DNA of 11,625 nucleotides from Lachnospiraceae bacterium UBA1755 (GTDB lineage: Bacteria > Bacillota > Clostridia > Lachnospirales > Lachnospiraceae): contig DCHJ01000081.1 in NCBI GenBank assembly GCA_002314805.1, forward strand, positions 7,846 through 19,470, written 5' to 3'. Every line of letters begins with the position of its first letter. The first letter of the stretch is position 1. The position numbers and the translations under genes were made by a program. Below, piece after piece: positions 5,676 through 11,625 of this stretch. The notes under the pieces were generated by a model that did no database searches, was not told where the DNA came from, and was given only the letters and a program-made list of their open reading frames with translations.

Positions 5676-5717
5676 TGAATGAATCCGGTATTCAATAAAA
5701 GAAACAGGAGAAAGAAA

Positions 5718-6923
5718 ATGATAGAGATAAAAGGGAAAACAAACACGGCAATCTGCTATGCAAAGATAGTTGAGAATGAGGCAATAGAGCAGATAAGGAC
5801 CATGTGCGACTGTGAATTCACAGAGGGCAGCAGGATAAGGATAATGCCGGATGTACATGCAGGTAAAGGATGCACGATCGGGACAACCATGACTGTCAAT
5901 GGGAAGGCAGTACCCAATGTGGTCGGGGTAGATATAGGCTGTGGTATGTACACGGTCAATCTGGGAAATGCCCGGATCAATTTTGAAAGCGTGGATGAGG
6001 CAGCACATTTTATTCCTTCGGGCAAAGCTGTCTGGGAGGGAAGGCAGGAACGCTTTGATCTTACAGAACTGAGATGTTACAGAAATCTAAGGGATACAAG
6101 GCGTCTTGAGAAGAGCTTAGGCACACTGGGCGGTGGGAATCATTTCATAGAAATTGATATGTCATCCAATGGCGACAAGTATCTTATTATCCATTCCGGA
6201 AGCCGGAATCTGGGGAAACAGGTGGCAGAGTATTACCAGAATATTGCCATTGACCTTAATAAAGGCAAAGAGAAGTTCTTTGTTGAGAGGGAAGAGATAA
6301 TAAGGACATATAAGGAACAGGGACGCAGGGCAGAAATACAGGCAAAACTTCAGGAGATGCTTAAGGAGTACATCGGAAAAGAAACAACAATACCGGAGGA
6401 ATTATGTTTTGTTTATGGCAGTTATCTTGAGGACTACCTGCATGATGTGGAAATATGTCAGCAGTTCGCCAAAAGAAGCCGTGAGAAAATGGCAGAAATA
6501 ATACTCGGGAGAACAGGGATGACCGGTATTGATGCGTTCCATACGGTTCATAATTATATTGATACCGATGAGATGATATTAAGAAAAGGCGCAATAGCCG
6601 CCCATAAGGGAGAAAGAGTACTGATACCGGTAAATATGAGGGATGGAAGCGTCCTGGCAATAGGAAAAGGAAATCCGGAGTGGAATTTTTCGGCTCCGCA
6701 CGGAGCCGGAAGGTTAATGTCGAGGACAGCAGCTTTTGATACCTTAAGCATGGAAGAGTATGTCAGGACTATGGAAGGCGTATACAGCACATCAGTCAAT
6801 GAAAGGACACTGGATGAAGCTCCTATGGCATACAAATCTCTGAATGACATCATTGATGTGATCAGGGAATCCGTGGATGTAACAGACATTATGAAACCAA
6901 TTTATAATTTTAAGGCAGATTAG
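5718..6923 (+). CDS. rtcB: RNA-splicing ligase RtcB
   Basis: GTP-dependent RNA ligase that joins 2',3'-cyclic phosphate or 3'-phosphate ends to 5'-OH ends, as in repair of tRNAs cut by toxin nucleases. The 401 residues match the usual bacterial length. Likely Mn-binding residues are D72 and C75 (VDIGCG), H142 (GGGNHFIE), H159 (HSGSR) and H278 (HNY). H328 in SAPHGAGR corresponds to the guanylylated histidine. The RDG segment (308-310) is also present. ATG 5718 is chosen because AGGAG (5706-5710) lies seven bases upstream; an in-frame ATG at 5679 overlaps the tRNA end region and lacks support. No archease or RtcA gene is adjacent. Three tRNAs precede it and an XRE gene plus a tRNA follow. Confidence 0.95.
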   Translation: MIEIKGKTNTAICYAKIVENEAIEQIRTMCDCEFTEGSRIRIMPDVHAGKGCTIGTTMTVNGKAVPNVVGVDIGCGMYTVNLGNARINFESVDEAAHFIPSGKAVWEGRQERFDLTELRCYRNLRDTRRLEKSLGTLGGGNHFIEIDMSSNGDKYLIIHSGSRNLGKQVAEYYQNIAIDLNKGKEKFFVEREEIIRTYKEQGRRAEIQAKLQEMLKEYIGKETTIPEELCFVYGSYLEDYLHDVEICQQFAKRSREKMAEIILGRTGMTGIDAFHTVHNYIDTDEMILRKGAIAAHKGERVLIPVNMRDGSVLAIGKGNPEWNFSAPHGAGRLMSRTAAFDTLSMEEYVRTMEGVYSTSVNERTLDEAPMAYKSLNDIIDVIRESVDVTDIMKPIYNFKAD

Positions 6924-6939
6924 CCGGATCCTTCCGGCT
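6922..6939 (+). other. small hairpin overlapping the rtcB stop codon
   Basis: AGCCGG (6922-6927) pairs with CCGGCT (6934-6939) around ATCCTT. There is no T tract, so it is not an ordinary terminator. It may separate translation of rtcB from that of the next gene, mark an RNA processing point, or be a protein-binding palindrome. Confidence 0.45.
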
Positions 6940-6961
6940 CTGCCGGAAAGGAGAAACAGAA

Positions 6962-7216
6962 ATGATGGCATTACCATCCGTCAATATGACAAAGACGGGA
7001 GAGAATATTGCAGCAATGAGAATAAATGCGGGAATGACGGTTAGAGAGCTGCAGAACATACTGGGGTTTACGACACCGCAGGCAATATACAAGTGGCAGC
7101 AGGGACAGTCACTGCCTGCTATAGATAATCTTGTGGTGCTGGCGACCATATTTGGCGTGACCATGGATGAGATAATAGTGACGGATAACGATATCATACG
7201 ATGTGGTATTGTCTGA
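6962..7216 (+). CDS. small XRE-family HTH protein
   Basis: An 84-residue protein that is almost entirely one Cro/C1-type helix-turn-helix domain (about residues 10-75). It includes the pattern GENIAAMRINAGMTVRELQ, then PQAIYKWQQGQSLP and a DNLVVLATIFGVTMDEII end. It belongs to a recurrent clostridial type of tiny XRE proteins whose function is not known to me. AAAGGAG (6947-6953) lies eight bases before the ATG; a second ATG directly follows and could serve instead. It sits 38 bases after rtcB and 19 bases before tRNA-Glu, so it is in the operon. The natural guess is autoregulation of the operon, perhaps through the GACAATT repeats near the promoter. Confidence 0.88.
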   Translation: MMALPSVNMTKTGENIAAMRINAGMTVRELQNILGFTTPQAIYKWQQGQSLPAIDNLVVLATIFGVTMDEIIVTDNDIIRCGIV

Positions 7217-7235
7217 TTAAGAGTATACCATTCAG

Positions 7236-7308
7236 GGCCTCTTCGACTAAAGGCTAGGTCGCTGCCCTTTCAAGGCAGAAATGGTGAGTTCAAGCCTCCC
7301 AGAGGTCA
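7236..7308 (+). tRNA. tRNA-Glu(UUC), last tRNA of the rtcB operon
   Basis: A 73-base cloverleaf. The acceptor GGCCTCT (7236-7242) pairs with AGAGGTC (7301-7307), with one G-T wobble, and the discriminator is A. The D arm is a typical glutamate form with four pairs, one a wobble. The anticodon stem CTGCC/GGCAG encloses CTTTCAA, giving anticodon TTC at 7269-7271, which reads GAA/GAG. The variable loop has five bases. The T stem GTGAG/CTCCC has a T-C mismatch at its second pair; the T loop is TTCAAGC. CCA is not encoded. It lies 19 bases after the XRE gene, away from the three tRNAs before rtcB. Confidence 0.88.
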
Positions 7309-7309
7309 T

Positions 7310-7621
7310 ATGAAGAAAAGAATTGTTTACCGTGTACGGGCTGACAAAGGCATCTTCAGAAGTGAAGGAAAAAGAAGTGCCTTCTGAAGCAGAATCAGAA
7401 TCTGAAACAAAGGAAAGTGTATTGAAGGAATCAGAATCTGATGTGGATCCAGTGAAAATTGAAGAAAAACACTTTATGAAGATCCGGTTGTCTTGGATTT
7501 GGATGGATTGTCCTGCAAGAGTGAAGAAAGTGTTGATTGTGTGATCCGGATCAATGATGGAAAATACAGTGGTTCATTCTCAAATAGTCCTGTATCAAAC
7601 TTCATGGATCAGGATCCATGA
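7310..7621 (+). pseudogene. decayed lipoprotein-like gene
   Basis: An ATG two bases after tRNA-Glu begins MKKRIVYRV but soon stops. From 7323 the next frame reads LFTVYGLTKASSEVKEKEV, which resembles the end of a lipoprotein signal peptide with the lipobox cysteine lost, followed by a Glu/Ser-rich linker. Near 7473-7477 one missing base shifts the frame again; restoring it gives HFYEDPVVLDLDGLS, then INDGKYSGSFSNSP to a TGA at 7619-7621. Codons and residues stay protein-like in each frame, which supports decay of a small secreted lipoprotein rather than noise. I cannot name the family. Confidence 0.55.
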
Positions 7622-7626
7622 AGTTT
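7597..7626. other. perfect 14-bp inverted repeat
   Basis: AAACTTCATGGATC (7597-7610) is the exact reverse complement of GATCCATGAAGTTT (7613-7626), with AG between. There is no T tract. With only two bases at the centre it is better read as a near-continuous palindrome, possibly a binding site or recombination relic. Confidence 0.8.
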
Positions 7627-7729
7627 AGTGAAAATCATCCCGTGTAAATTGGGCAGACATAGTCCAAATTGTACTTCTTTTGGGTATAGACAATATTATT
7701 AAAAATTGTTAAAATAGCCGACTTGCGCG

Positions 7730-7758
7730 TTGATTTTTTAGATTGATTAGCGTACAAT
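7730..7758 (+). promoter_or_regulatory. promoter upstream of the Abi-type gene and its small RNA
   Basis: TTGATT (7730-7735) and TACAAT (7753-7758) are 17 bases apart. The predicted start near 7765 places the hairpin RNA at the very beginning of the transcript. Confidence 0.65.
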
Positions 7759-7764
7759 GTAGGC

Positions 7765-7822
7765 ATGATAAAGACTTCCACGCGCCTCTTTACAATGCGT
7801 ACCATGTGGGAGTTGTTTTTTT
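7765..7822 (+). ncRNA. small structured RNA with terminator-like hairpin, candidate abiF-type RNA
   Basis: ACTTCCAC (7774-7781) pairs with GTGGGAGT (7806-7813), one G-T wobble, enclosing a 24-base segment that can form an inner pairing ACGC/GCGT (7780-7783 with 7797-7800) as an alternative. Seven Ts (7816-7822) follow directly, then the ribosome binding site of the Abi gene. A short terminated RNA immediately upstream of an Abi_2/AbiF gene matches the published position of abiF RNAs, which have been proposed as RNA antitoxins. Match to that consensus could not be tested. It could simply be a terminator or attenuator. Confidence 0.5.
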
Positions 7823-7833
7823 AGGAGAATAAT

Positions 7834-8718
7834 ATGGCACAGCCTTTGAAATTACATCTGTCAATAGAAGAGCAGATCAAAAAGCTGGAATCCAGGGGAC
7901 TAATAATTGATGATAGAGAATTTGCAGGCAATTTTCTAGACAGAGTTAATTATTACCGAATTTCCGGATATTTGTTTGATTTTAAGGATAAAAAATGTGA
8001 CAAATATATTGAAGGAATTACTTTTTCTCGGATTGCAAGGATATATGAGTTTGATACAAAATTCACGAGGTTATTACTCTATGTACTCGAAGATATTGAA
8101 GAGTCATTCAAAACAAGGTTTTCGTATGCGTTGTCATCGGAATACCCTGACGATCCTCTAATATATCTTAATGATAGAATATATGTAAATAAAGAGGCCG
8201 TTCATAAGTTTGAAGAATTATTCAACGTTTCCAAAACTAATAACAAAGAGATACCGTTCATTAAGCACCATTATAAGTATTACGATGGGAAGCTTCCAAT
8301 ATGGGTTGCAGTAGAAATAATGACAATGGGGAACATTAAGTCTCTCTTCAAAAACTTAAGAACACCAATTAAAAAGAGAATAGCAAAGAAGTATTCAACG
8401 GGTGCGGATCAGCTTGATAGTTGGATTGAAAATCTAGCATACACTAGAAACCATTTGGCTCATTATATGCGTATCTATAACTATAATTTTGGTAGGATTC
8501 CCAAATCGTGTAGTAATCATCCAATTCAGACTATTTATAGGGGGATGATATTCGATCAAGTGGCGATAATGTCATTTTTGTTTTCAAACGCAGAAGAATG
8601 GAAAGGATATGTATTGCCGGAAATGGAAGAACTATTTGAGCAATATGGAGATGTAATAGAGCTATCGGGGCTAGGTTTTCCTGTAAATTGGAGACACGAA
8701 TTGGATGCAAAGAGTTGA
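7834..8718 (+). CDS. Abi_2/AbiF-type HEPN RNase, abortive-infection toxin
   Basis: A 294-residue protein of the Abi_2 (AbiD/AbiF-like) family linked to abortive infection and toxin-antitoxin behaviour. Family features include VNYYRISGYL (38-47), LPIWVAVEIMTMG (154-166), the HEPN ribonuclease motif R-N-x3-H at R205-N206...H210 in TRNHLAH, and the C-terminal GFPVNW (281-286). The nuclease motif is intact, so RNA cleavage is likely; the RNA target is not known from sequence. AGGAG (7823-7827) lies six bases before the ATG. The gene is visibly AT-rich compared with the flanking housekeeping genes, which suggests transfer. The structured RNA just upstream is the best candidate partner. Confidence 0.88.
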   Translation: MAQPLKLHLSIEEQIKKLESRGLIIDDREFAGNFLDRVNYYRISGYLFDFKDKKCDKYIEGITFSRIARIYEFDTKFTRLLLYVLEDIEESFKTRFSYALSSEYPDDPLIYLNDRIYVNKEAVHKFEELFNVSKTNNKEIPFIKHHYKYYDGKLPIWVAVEIMTMGNIKSLFKNLRTPIKKRIAKKYSTGADQLDSWIENLAYTRNHLAHYMRIYNYNFGRIPKSCSNHPIQTIYRGMIFDQVAIMSFLFSNAEEWKGYVLPEMEELFEQYGDVIELSGLGFPVNWRHELDAKS

Positions 8719-8785
8719 TTCCGTATACTTCGACATGCAGAGTCACCGCAAGTAAAAAATGAACGTAAAAACAACTCCTCGTTTA

Positions 8786-8815
8786 TTGACCGAAGAGGTT
8801 AACAAAGAGTATAAT
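8786..8815 (+). promoter_or_regulatory. promoter of the HipA-like gene
   Basis: TTGACC (8786-8791) and TATAAT (8810-8815) are 18 bases apart. The -10 lies within a set of 12-bp direct repeats. Confidence 0.7.
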
Positions 8816-8838
8816 ACAGAGTGTAACACAGAGTATAA
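8803..8838 (+). repeat. three 12-bp direct repeats over the -10 region
   Basis: AGAGT followed by a TATAA- or TGTAA-like segment recurs with AGAGT at 8806, 8818 and 8830, an exact 12-bp period. The first copy covers the -10 hexamer. This is the layout of an operator for repression; the bound protein is not identified. Confidence 0.6.
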
Positions 8839-8853
8839 GCGGGGTGAAGATTC

Positions 8854-10356
8854 ATGGAGAAGCAAAACTATTTAGACCGGATCGCCGAATTGACGGCACG
8901 GATCGGTGAACTGCCGAAGGGGAGTCTTTCCAGGAAAGTGATTGCCGGTCAGACTTATTTCTATCATCAGTGGTCTGAAAACGGAAGCAAAAAAAGCCGA
9001 TATCTAAAGGACAAAGAGCTTGCAGAAGTATCGGAACAGATTGAACTTCGCAAGGCACTGCAGGAAGAATTAAAGTCCGTCAAGGCTGAATTTGCCGGAT
9101 CGTCAAAAAAGAATAAACCTAAAGTACTTCATTCGCTTTGCGTTCTGATGCACAAGCGGATTCCCGTTGCGGAGCTTAGGCTGGATGATGCGACCGGTAT
9201 TATACAAAAGATAGAGACAGTTTTTTCAGTGGAGCATCTTCCTGTAGGCATCTCTGTGAAGAACAACACGGTTGATCGTAATAGCTTTAATGACTGGTGG
9301 ACGGAGCGCTCCATTCCTGCCAGCCGTTCCGGTGTACGGGAAGCTCTTGAAACTCTGGGGATTACTGATACGAAATCACTTCTTGTCCGCTGTTATGGCT
9401 TAAGTCTCTCTGACCAATATTGGATCTGCCCGGAGGAAAACAAGCTTGCATGGGATGATATCAACTTTTTCGTCAACGATTTTTCCGAAGATATCGGTGA
9501 TATTCTGTTCGGAGATGCCAGGAATTCCAATGCCATCAATTTTGCTTCCCCGGACAGTACATCCGACGGCAATCTGAAAAAGAGGTGGAAGATTATCGAT
9601 GGAAAGCGCTGCCTTGTAAAAGGCGGTTCCAATCCGTACCGTCAGCAGCCGCTGAACGAGGCCATTGCCACGGAAATCATGAAACGCCTGCATATCCTGT
9701 GCGTACCATATACTGTGACATGGAACAAAGGCGCTCCATACAGCATCTGTGCGGATTTTGTAGGTGAAAACACGGAACTGGTGACCGCGTGGAGAATCTT
9801 TCAGACGAGAAAGCAGGCGAACAGCGTTTCTGTATATCAGCATTTTGTGGACTGTGCCGAGGCACTGGGGATTCCGGATGTTGTACCGTTTCTTGACCGC
9901 ATGATAGTTTTGGATTACCTCATTCTCAATGAAGACCGGCACCTAAACAACTTCGGTGCGCTTCGCAATGCGGAAACACTGGAATGGCTCGGGATGGCAC
10001 CCATCTATGACAGCGGTTCTTCGCTCGGTTACGATAAGACCGTCCCACTGATGAAGGACAGGGATGAGATCACCTGCAAGCCCTTTAAGAAGCACCATGA
10101 CGAGCAGCTGAAGCTGGTATCGAGCTTTGACTGGATCGACTTTTCGGTCTTATCCGATATTCGGGGCATCATTACCGATGTGCTGTCAGACGGGCAGGCC
10201 GCCGACTATATGGACGAAAAGCGAATCCGTACCATCTGCGAACTGGCAGAGCAGAGAGTCCAAAACCTTGAGACATTGGCAAAAGCCGGAGCACAGCAAG
10301 CCGTTACCATGGAGGATGATGTGAAGGAAAACATCGCTGCAGATTACAGCGCATGA
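8854..10356 (+). CDS. HipA-like Ser/Thr kinase toxin
   Basis: A 500-residue protein whose central and C-terminal parts match the HipA kinase fold. The likely ATP-binding lysine is K256 in LVKGG. The catalytic loop is LNEDRHLNNFG (358-368) with D361 and N366, and the metal-binding aspartate is D386 in PIYDSGSS. An N-terminal segment of about 85 residues is Lys/Glu-rich and precedes a HipA-N-like region (HLPVGI, then WWTERSIPASRSG). E. coli HipA phosphorylates glutamyl-tRNA synthetase and halts translation; the target here is unknown. No HipB-type antitoxin is directly upstream, which is unusual. The ATG has GGGGTGA (8841-8847) six bases before it. Its own promoter and terminator make it a single-gene unit. 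Confidence 0.85.
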   Translation: MEKQNYLDRIAELTARIGELPKGSLSRKVIAGQTYFYHQWSENGSKKSRYLKDKELAEVSEQIELRKALQEELKSVKAEFAGSSKKNKPKVLHSLCVLMHKRIPVAELRLDDATGIIQKIETVFSVEHLPVGISVKNNTVDRNSFNDWWTERSIPASRSGVREALETLGITDTKSLLVRCYGLSLSDQYWICPEENKLAWDDINFFVNDFSEDIGDILFGDARNSNAINFASPDSTSDGNLKKRWKIIDGKRCLVKGGSNPYRQQPLNEAIATEIMKRLHILCVPYTVTWNKGAPYSICADFVGENTELVTAWRIFQTRKQANSVSVYQHFVDCAEALGIPDVVPFLDRMIVLDYLILNEDRHLNNFGALRNAETLEWLGMAPIYDSGSSLGYDKTVPLMKDRDEITCKPFKKHHDEQLKLVSSFDWIDFSVLSDIRGIITDVLSDGQAADYMDEKRIRTICELAEQRVQNLETLAKAGAQQAVTMEDDVKENIAADYSA

Positions 10357-10422
10357 TTATAAGTTAATACAGTTCGCAACAGCGTTTGCACGCACATTCC
10401 TACTTTTGCAGCTGAATAAAGA

Positions 10423-10469
10423 AAAAATCCTTCTGGAGCCCTATTATTACTGGGTTTAGAAGGATTTTT
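10423..10469 (+). terminator. intrinsic terminator after the HipA-like gene
   Basis: AAAAATCCTTCT (10423-10434) pairs perfectly with AGAAGGATTTTT (10458-10469). The loop can add an inner CCC/GGG pairing, and a T tract ends the stem. The A tract on the other side may let it work for leftward transcripts as well. Confidence 0.88.
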
Positions 10470-10766
10470 GTTTCCCCAAAATCCATTGTGTTTTTTGATA
10501 TGTGGGGACAATAGCTGGACAAGAACGGGGGATATCGTCGATAAACCAATAATATGACTGTAGAAACATATAAAGATGATTATTCTACCGCAGGTAGATA
10601 GCAATGCATGCCTGCATGCTGTATCTTAATTGAGGAGCCGATTGGAAAACAAATCCTGAGCCGCCCGGATGTGAGAGCCCGTATGCCGGTACCCGCAGGA
10701 GAGAAAAGACCGATAGCTTCATAAATTTTGGAAAAGCCGAGGCAGGTATTACCCGGTAGAAAGGAG
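10470..10766. other. intergenic stretch without a convincing gene
   Basis: The main structure is a hairpin at 10596-10626, where AGATAGC plus ATGCA pair with TGCAT plus GC and TATCT around TGCC, without a T tract. A 38-codon reading frame (10608-10724) begins inside that hairpin and lacks a good ribosome site, so I do not call it. AAGGAGG at 10761-10767 is the ribosome site or leader element of the next gene. Confidence 0.5.
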
Positions 10767-10796
10767 GATCCGGTCCCGTCAGGAGATGACCGGATC
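10767..10796. promoter_or_regulatory. 8-bp perfect inverted repeat at the start of the next gene
   Basis: GATCCGGT (10767-10774) and ACCGGATC (10789-10796) flank a 14-base centre that contains AGGAG and the first possible ATG (10786). As DNA it could be an operator for the XRE protein encoded here. As RNA it could fold and bring AAGGAGG (10761-10767) close to the GTG at 10801 or the ATG at 10810. Confidence 0.55.
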
Positions 10797-10809
10797 AAGC
10801 GTGAACATT

Positions 10810-11403
10810 ATGAATCAGTATGTGACAGGTGCAACAATTAAAGCACTTCGGGAAAAAATGAACATGACACAGCAGCAGCTTGCAGATATCCTCGGAGTCA
10901 GCGACAAGAGTGTTTCAAAATGGGAGACGGGCAGGAGTTATCCTGATATCAGTCTGCTTGAGCCGCTGGCTGATGCATTTGCGGTTTCTGTATCGGAGCT
11001 GATCTCCGGTAATGCCGTCAGCAACACTAATATTTCTGCCAACATGATGAAAGCAAAGCTGTATGTCTGTCCGGTATGCGGAAATGTGATTCAGTCTGTC
11101 GGTGAGGCAGTGGTGAGCTGTCATGGCATCCTGCTTACCCCTGAAGAGGCAGAAGAGGAGGACGACAGACACAGGATGACTGTTGAGACAGTTGAGGATG
11201 AATACTATGTGGAGATCGATCATGAGATGACTAAGGAGCACTACATATCGTTCATTGCTGCGGTATCCGCTGACCGCATCCAGCTGGTACGGCTTTATCC
11301 TGAAGGAAATGCTCAGGCAAGATTCAAAAAAAGTCTTGTGAAGAAATTCTATTATTTCTGTAACCATGACGGACTGTACTGCCGCAAAGTATCCTGCAGG
11401 TGA
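10810..11403 (+). CDS. XRE regulator fused to a desulfoferrodoxin-like domain
   Basis: A 197-residue protein. Residues 6-66 form an XRE helix-turn-helix (MTQQQLADILGVSDKSVSKW). Residues about 85-195 resemble desulforedoxin plus superoxide reductase-like (SORL) domains: CPVC (87-90), a later C104, HEMTKEHYI (138-146) and CNHDGLY (184-190). The family is known from clostridia as metal-binding regulators; redox or metal sensing is inferred. Two likely ligand positions look altered: CC at 104-105 is CH, and the usual CNxHGL is CNHDGL. The start at 10810 fits remembered family starts (MNQYVTG). In-frame alternatives are ATG 10786, which abuts AGGAG with no spacing, and GTG 10801. Confidence 0.85.
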   Translation: MNQYVTGATIKALREKMNMTQQQLADILGVSDKSVSKWETGRSYPDISLLEPLADAFAVSVSELISGNAVSNTNISANMMKAKLYVCPVCGNVIQSVGEAVVSCHGILLTPEEAEEEDDRHRMTVETVEDEYYVEIDHEMTKEHYISFIAAVSADRIQLVRLYPEGNAQARFKKSLVKKFYYFCNHDGLYCRKVSCR

Positions 11404-11592
11404 CCCGGTCCGCGGATACAGCCCCGGCTGCGCAGGTTTCCGGCAGTATGGCAGGCGACGGCAGATGTCTGCCGCGGTACACTGCCCGACTCGTAGGTGC
11501 TCTGCCCCGGATGTACAGGTTTCACAGCCTTGCTGCCGGCACTGCGTTACTGTCCTGCAGCCGTATATCATATACAATATTAACGGCATCGT
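11404..11592. other. non-coding-looking 3' flank
   Basis: No reading frame here looks like a real protein on either strand. The first 150 bases are GC-rich, then AT-rich around 11562-11585. A decayed gene cannot be excluded. Confidence 0.4.
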
Positions 11593-11625
11593 CCGAGGTC
11601 TGATCTCACGATTTAATCAGACCGG
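11593..11625 (+). terminator. possible terminator stem cut by the window end
   Basis: GGTCTGAT (11597-11604) pairs with ATCAGACC (11616-11623) around an 11-base loop, and two further C-G pairs form across a bulge with 11593-11594. The window ends before any T tract could be seen. Confidence 0.45.

Noticed and set aside
5679..5717. Upstream ATG start for rtcB
   Set aside because: It has no ribosome site, and the family N-terminus (MIEIKGK) begins at 5718 after a well-spaced AGGAG.
8773..8800. Terminator between the Abi and HipA-like genes
   Set aside because: Only a four-base CCTC/GAGG core pairs well, and the T tract is on the minus strand; too weak to call.
9400..9942. A 180-codon minus-strand frame
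   Set aside because: It is antisense to the conserved HipA kinase region and shows no family features.
10608..10724. A 38-codon plus-strand ORF
   Set aside because: It starts inside a hairpin without a placed ribosome site and I recognise no family; a remnant is possible but unsupported.
10915..11589. A 224-codon minus-strand frame
   Set aside because: It is opposite the XRE-desulfoferrodoxin gene and has no recognisable domain or ribosome site.

Overview
The window looks like chromosomal DNA from a Clostridia-type Firmicute, most probably a Lachnospiraceae-like gut anaerobe. The evidence is the order ecfA1-ecfA2-ecfT-truA-rplM-rpsI, strong AGGAG-type ribosome binding sites, tRNAs without an encoded CCA, and the style of the small HTH and desulfoferrodoxin-like regulators. 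The assignment rests on gene order and remembered family resemblance only; no search was run.

The left part (1-5064) is housekeeping. A tRNA-Arg(ACG) on the minus strand diverges from the energising module of an ECF vitamin/metal transporter (two ATPases and the EcfT membrane scaffold). The two directions appear to share one palindromic -35 hexamer. truA (tRNA pseudouridine synthase) and the rplM-rpsI ribosomal protein operon follow, with a clear promoter before rplM and a clear terminator after rpsI. Two sets of roughly 65-bp imperfect tandem repeats with hairpin potential flank ecfT.

The middle (about 5160-7310) holds the most unusual content: a compact operon built around an RtcB-type RNA ligase. 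In order it has a promoter with upstream GACAATT direct repeats, a 39-codon leader ORF, an intrinsic terminator with a competing antiterminator pairing, three tightly packed tRNA genes (Ser-GCU, Lys-CUU, Leu-AAG; the Lys copy is structurally weak), rtcB, a small XRE regulator and a fourth tRNA (Glu-UUC). The leader ORF contains codons read by all four tRNAs. The layout suggests, by inference, an attenuation-controlled tRNA repair and replacement system that responds to tRNA damage.

The right part (7310-11625) is accessory. It holds a decayed lipoprotein gene, an AT-rich Abi_2/AbiF-type HEPN RNase toxin with a small structured RNA just upstream, and a HipA-like kinase with 12-bp repeats over its promoter. 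An XRE regulator fused to a desulfoferrodoxin-like domain follows. HEPN ribonucleases generally leave the 2',3'-cyclic-phosphate and 5'-OH ends that RtcB joins, so ligase, spare tRNAs and toxins may belong to one translation-centred conflict island; that link is inference.
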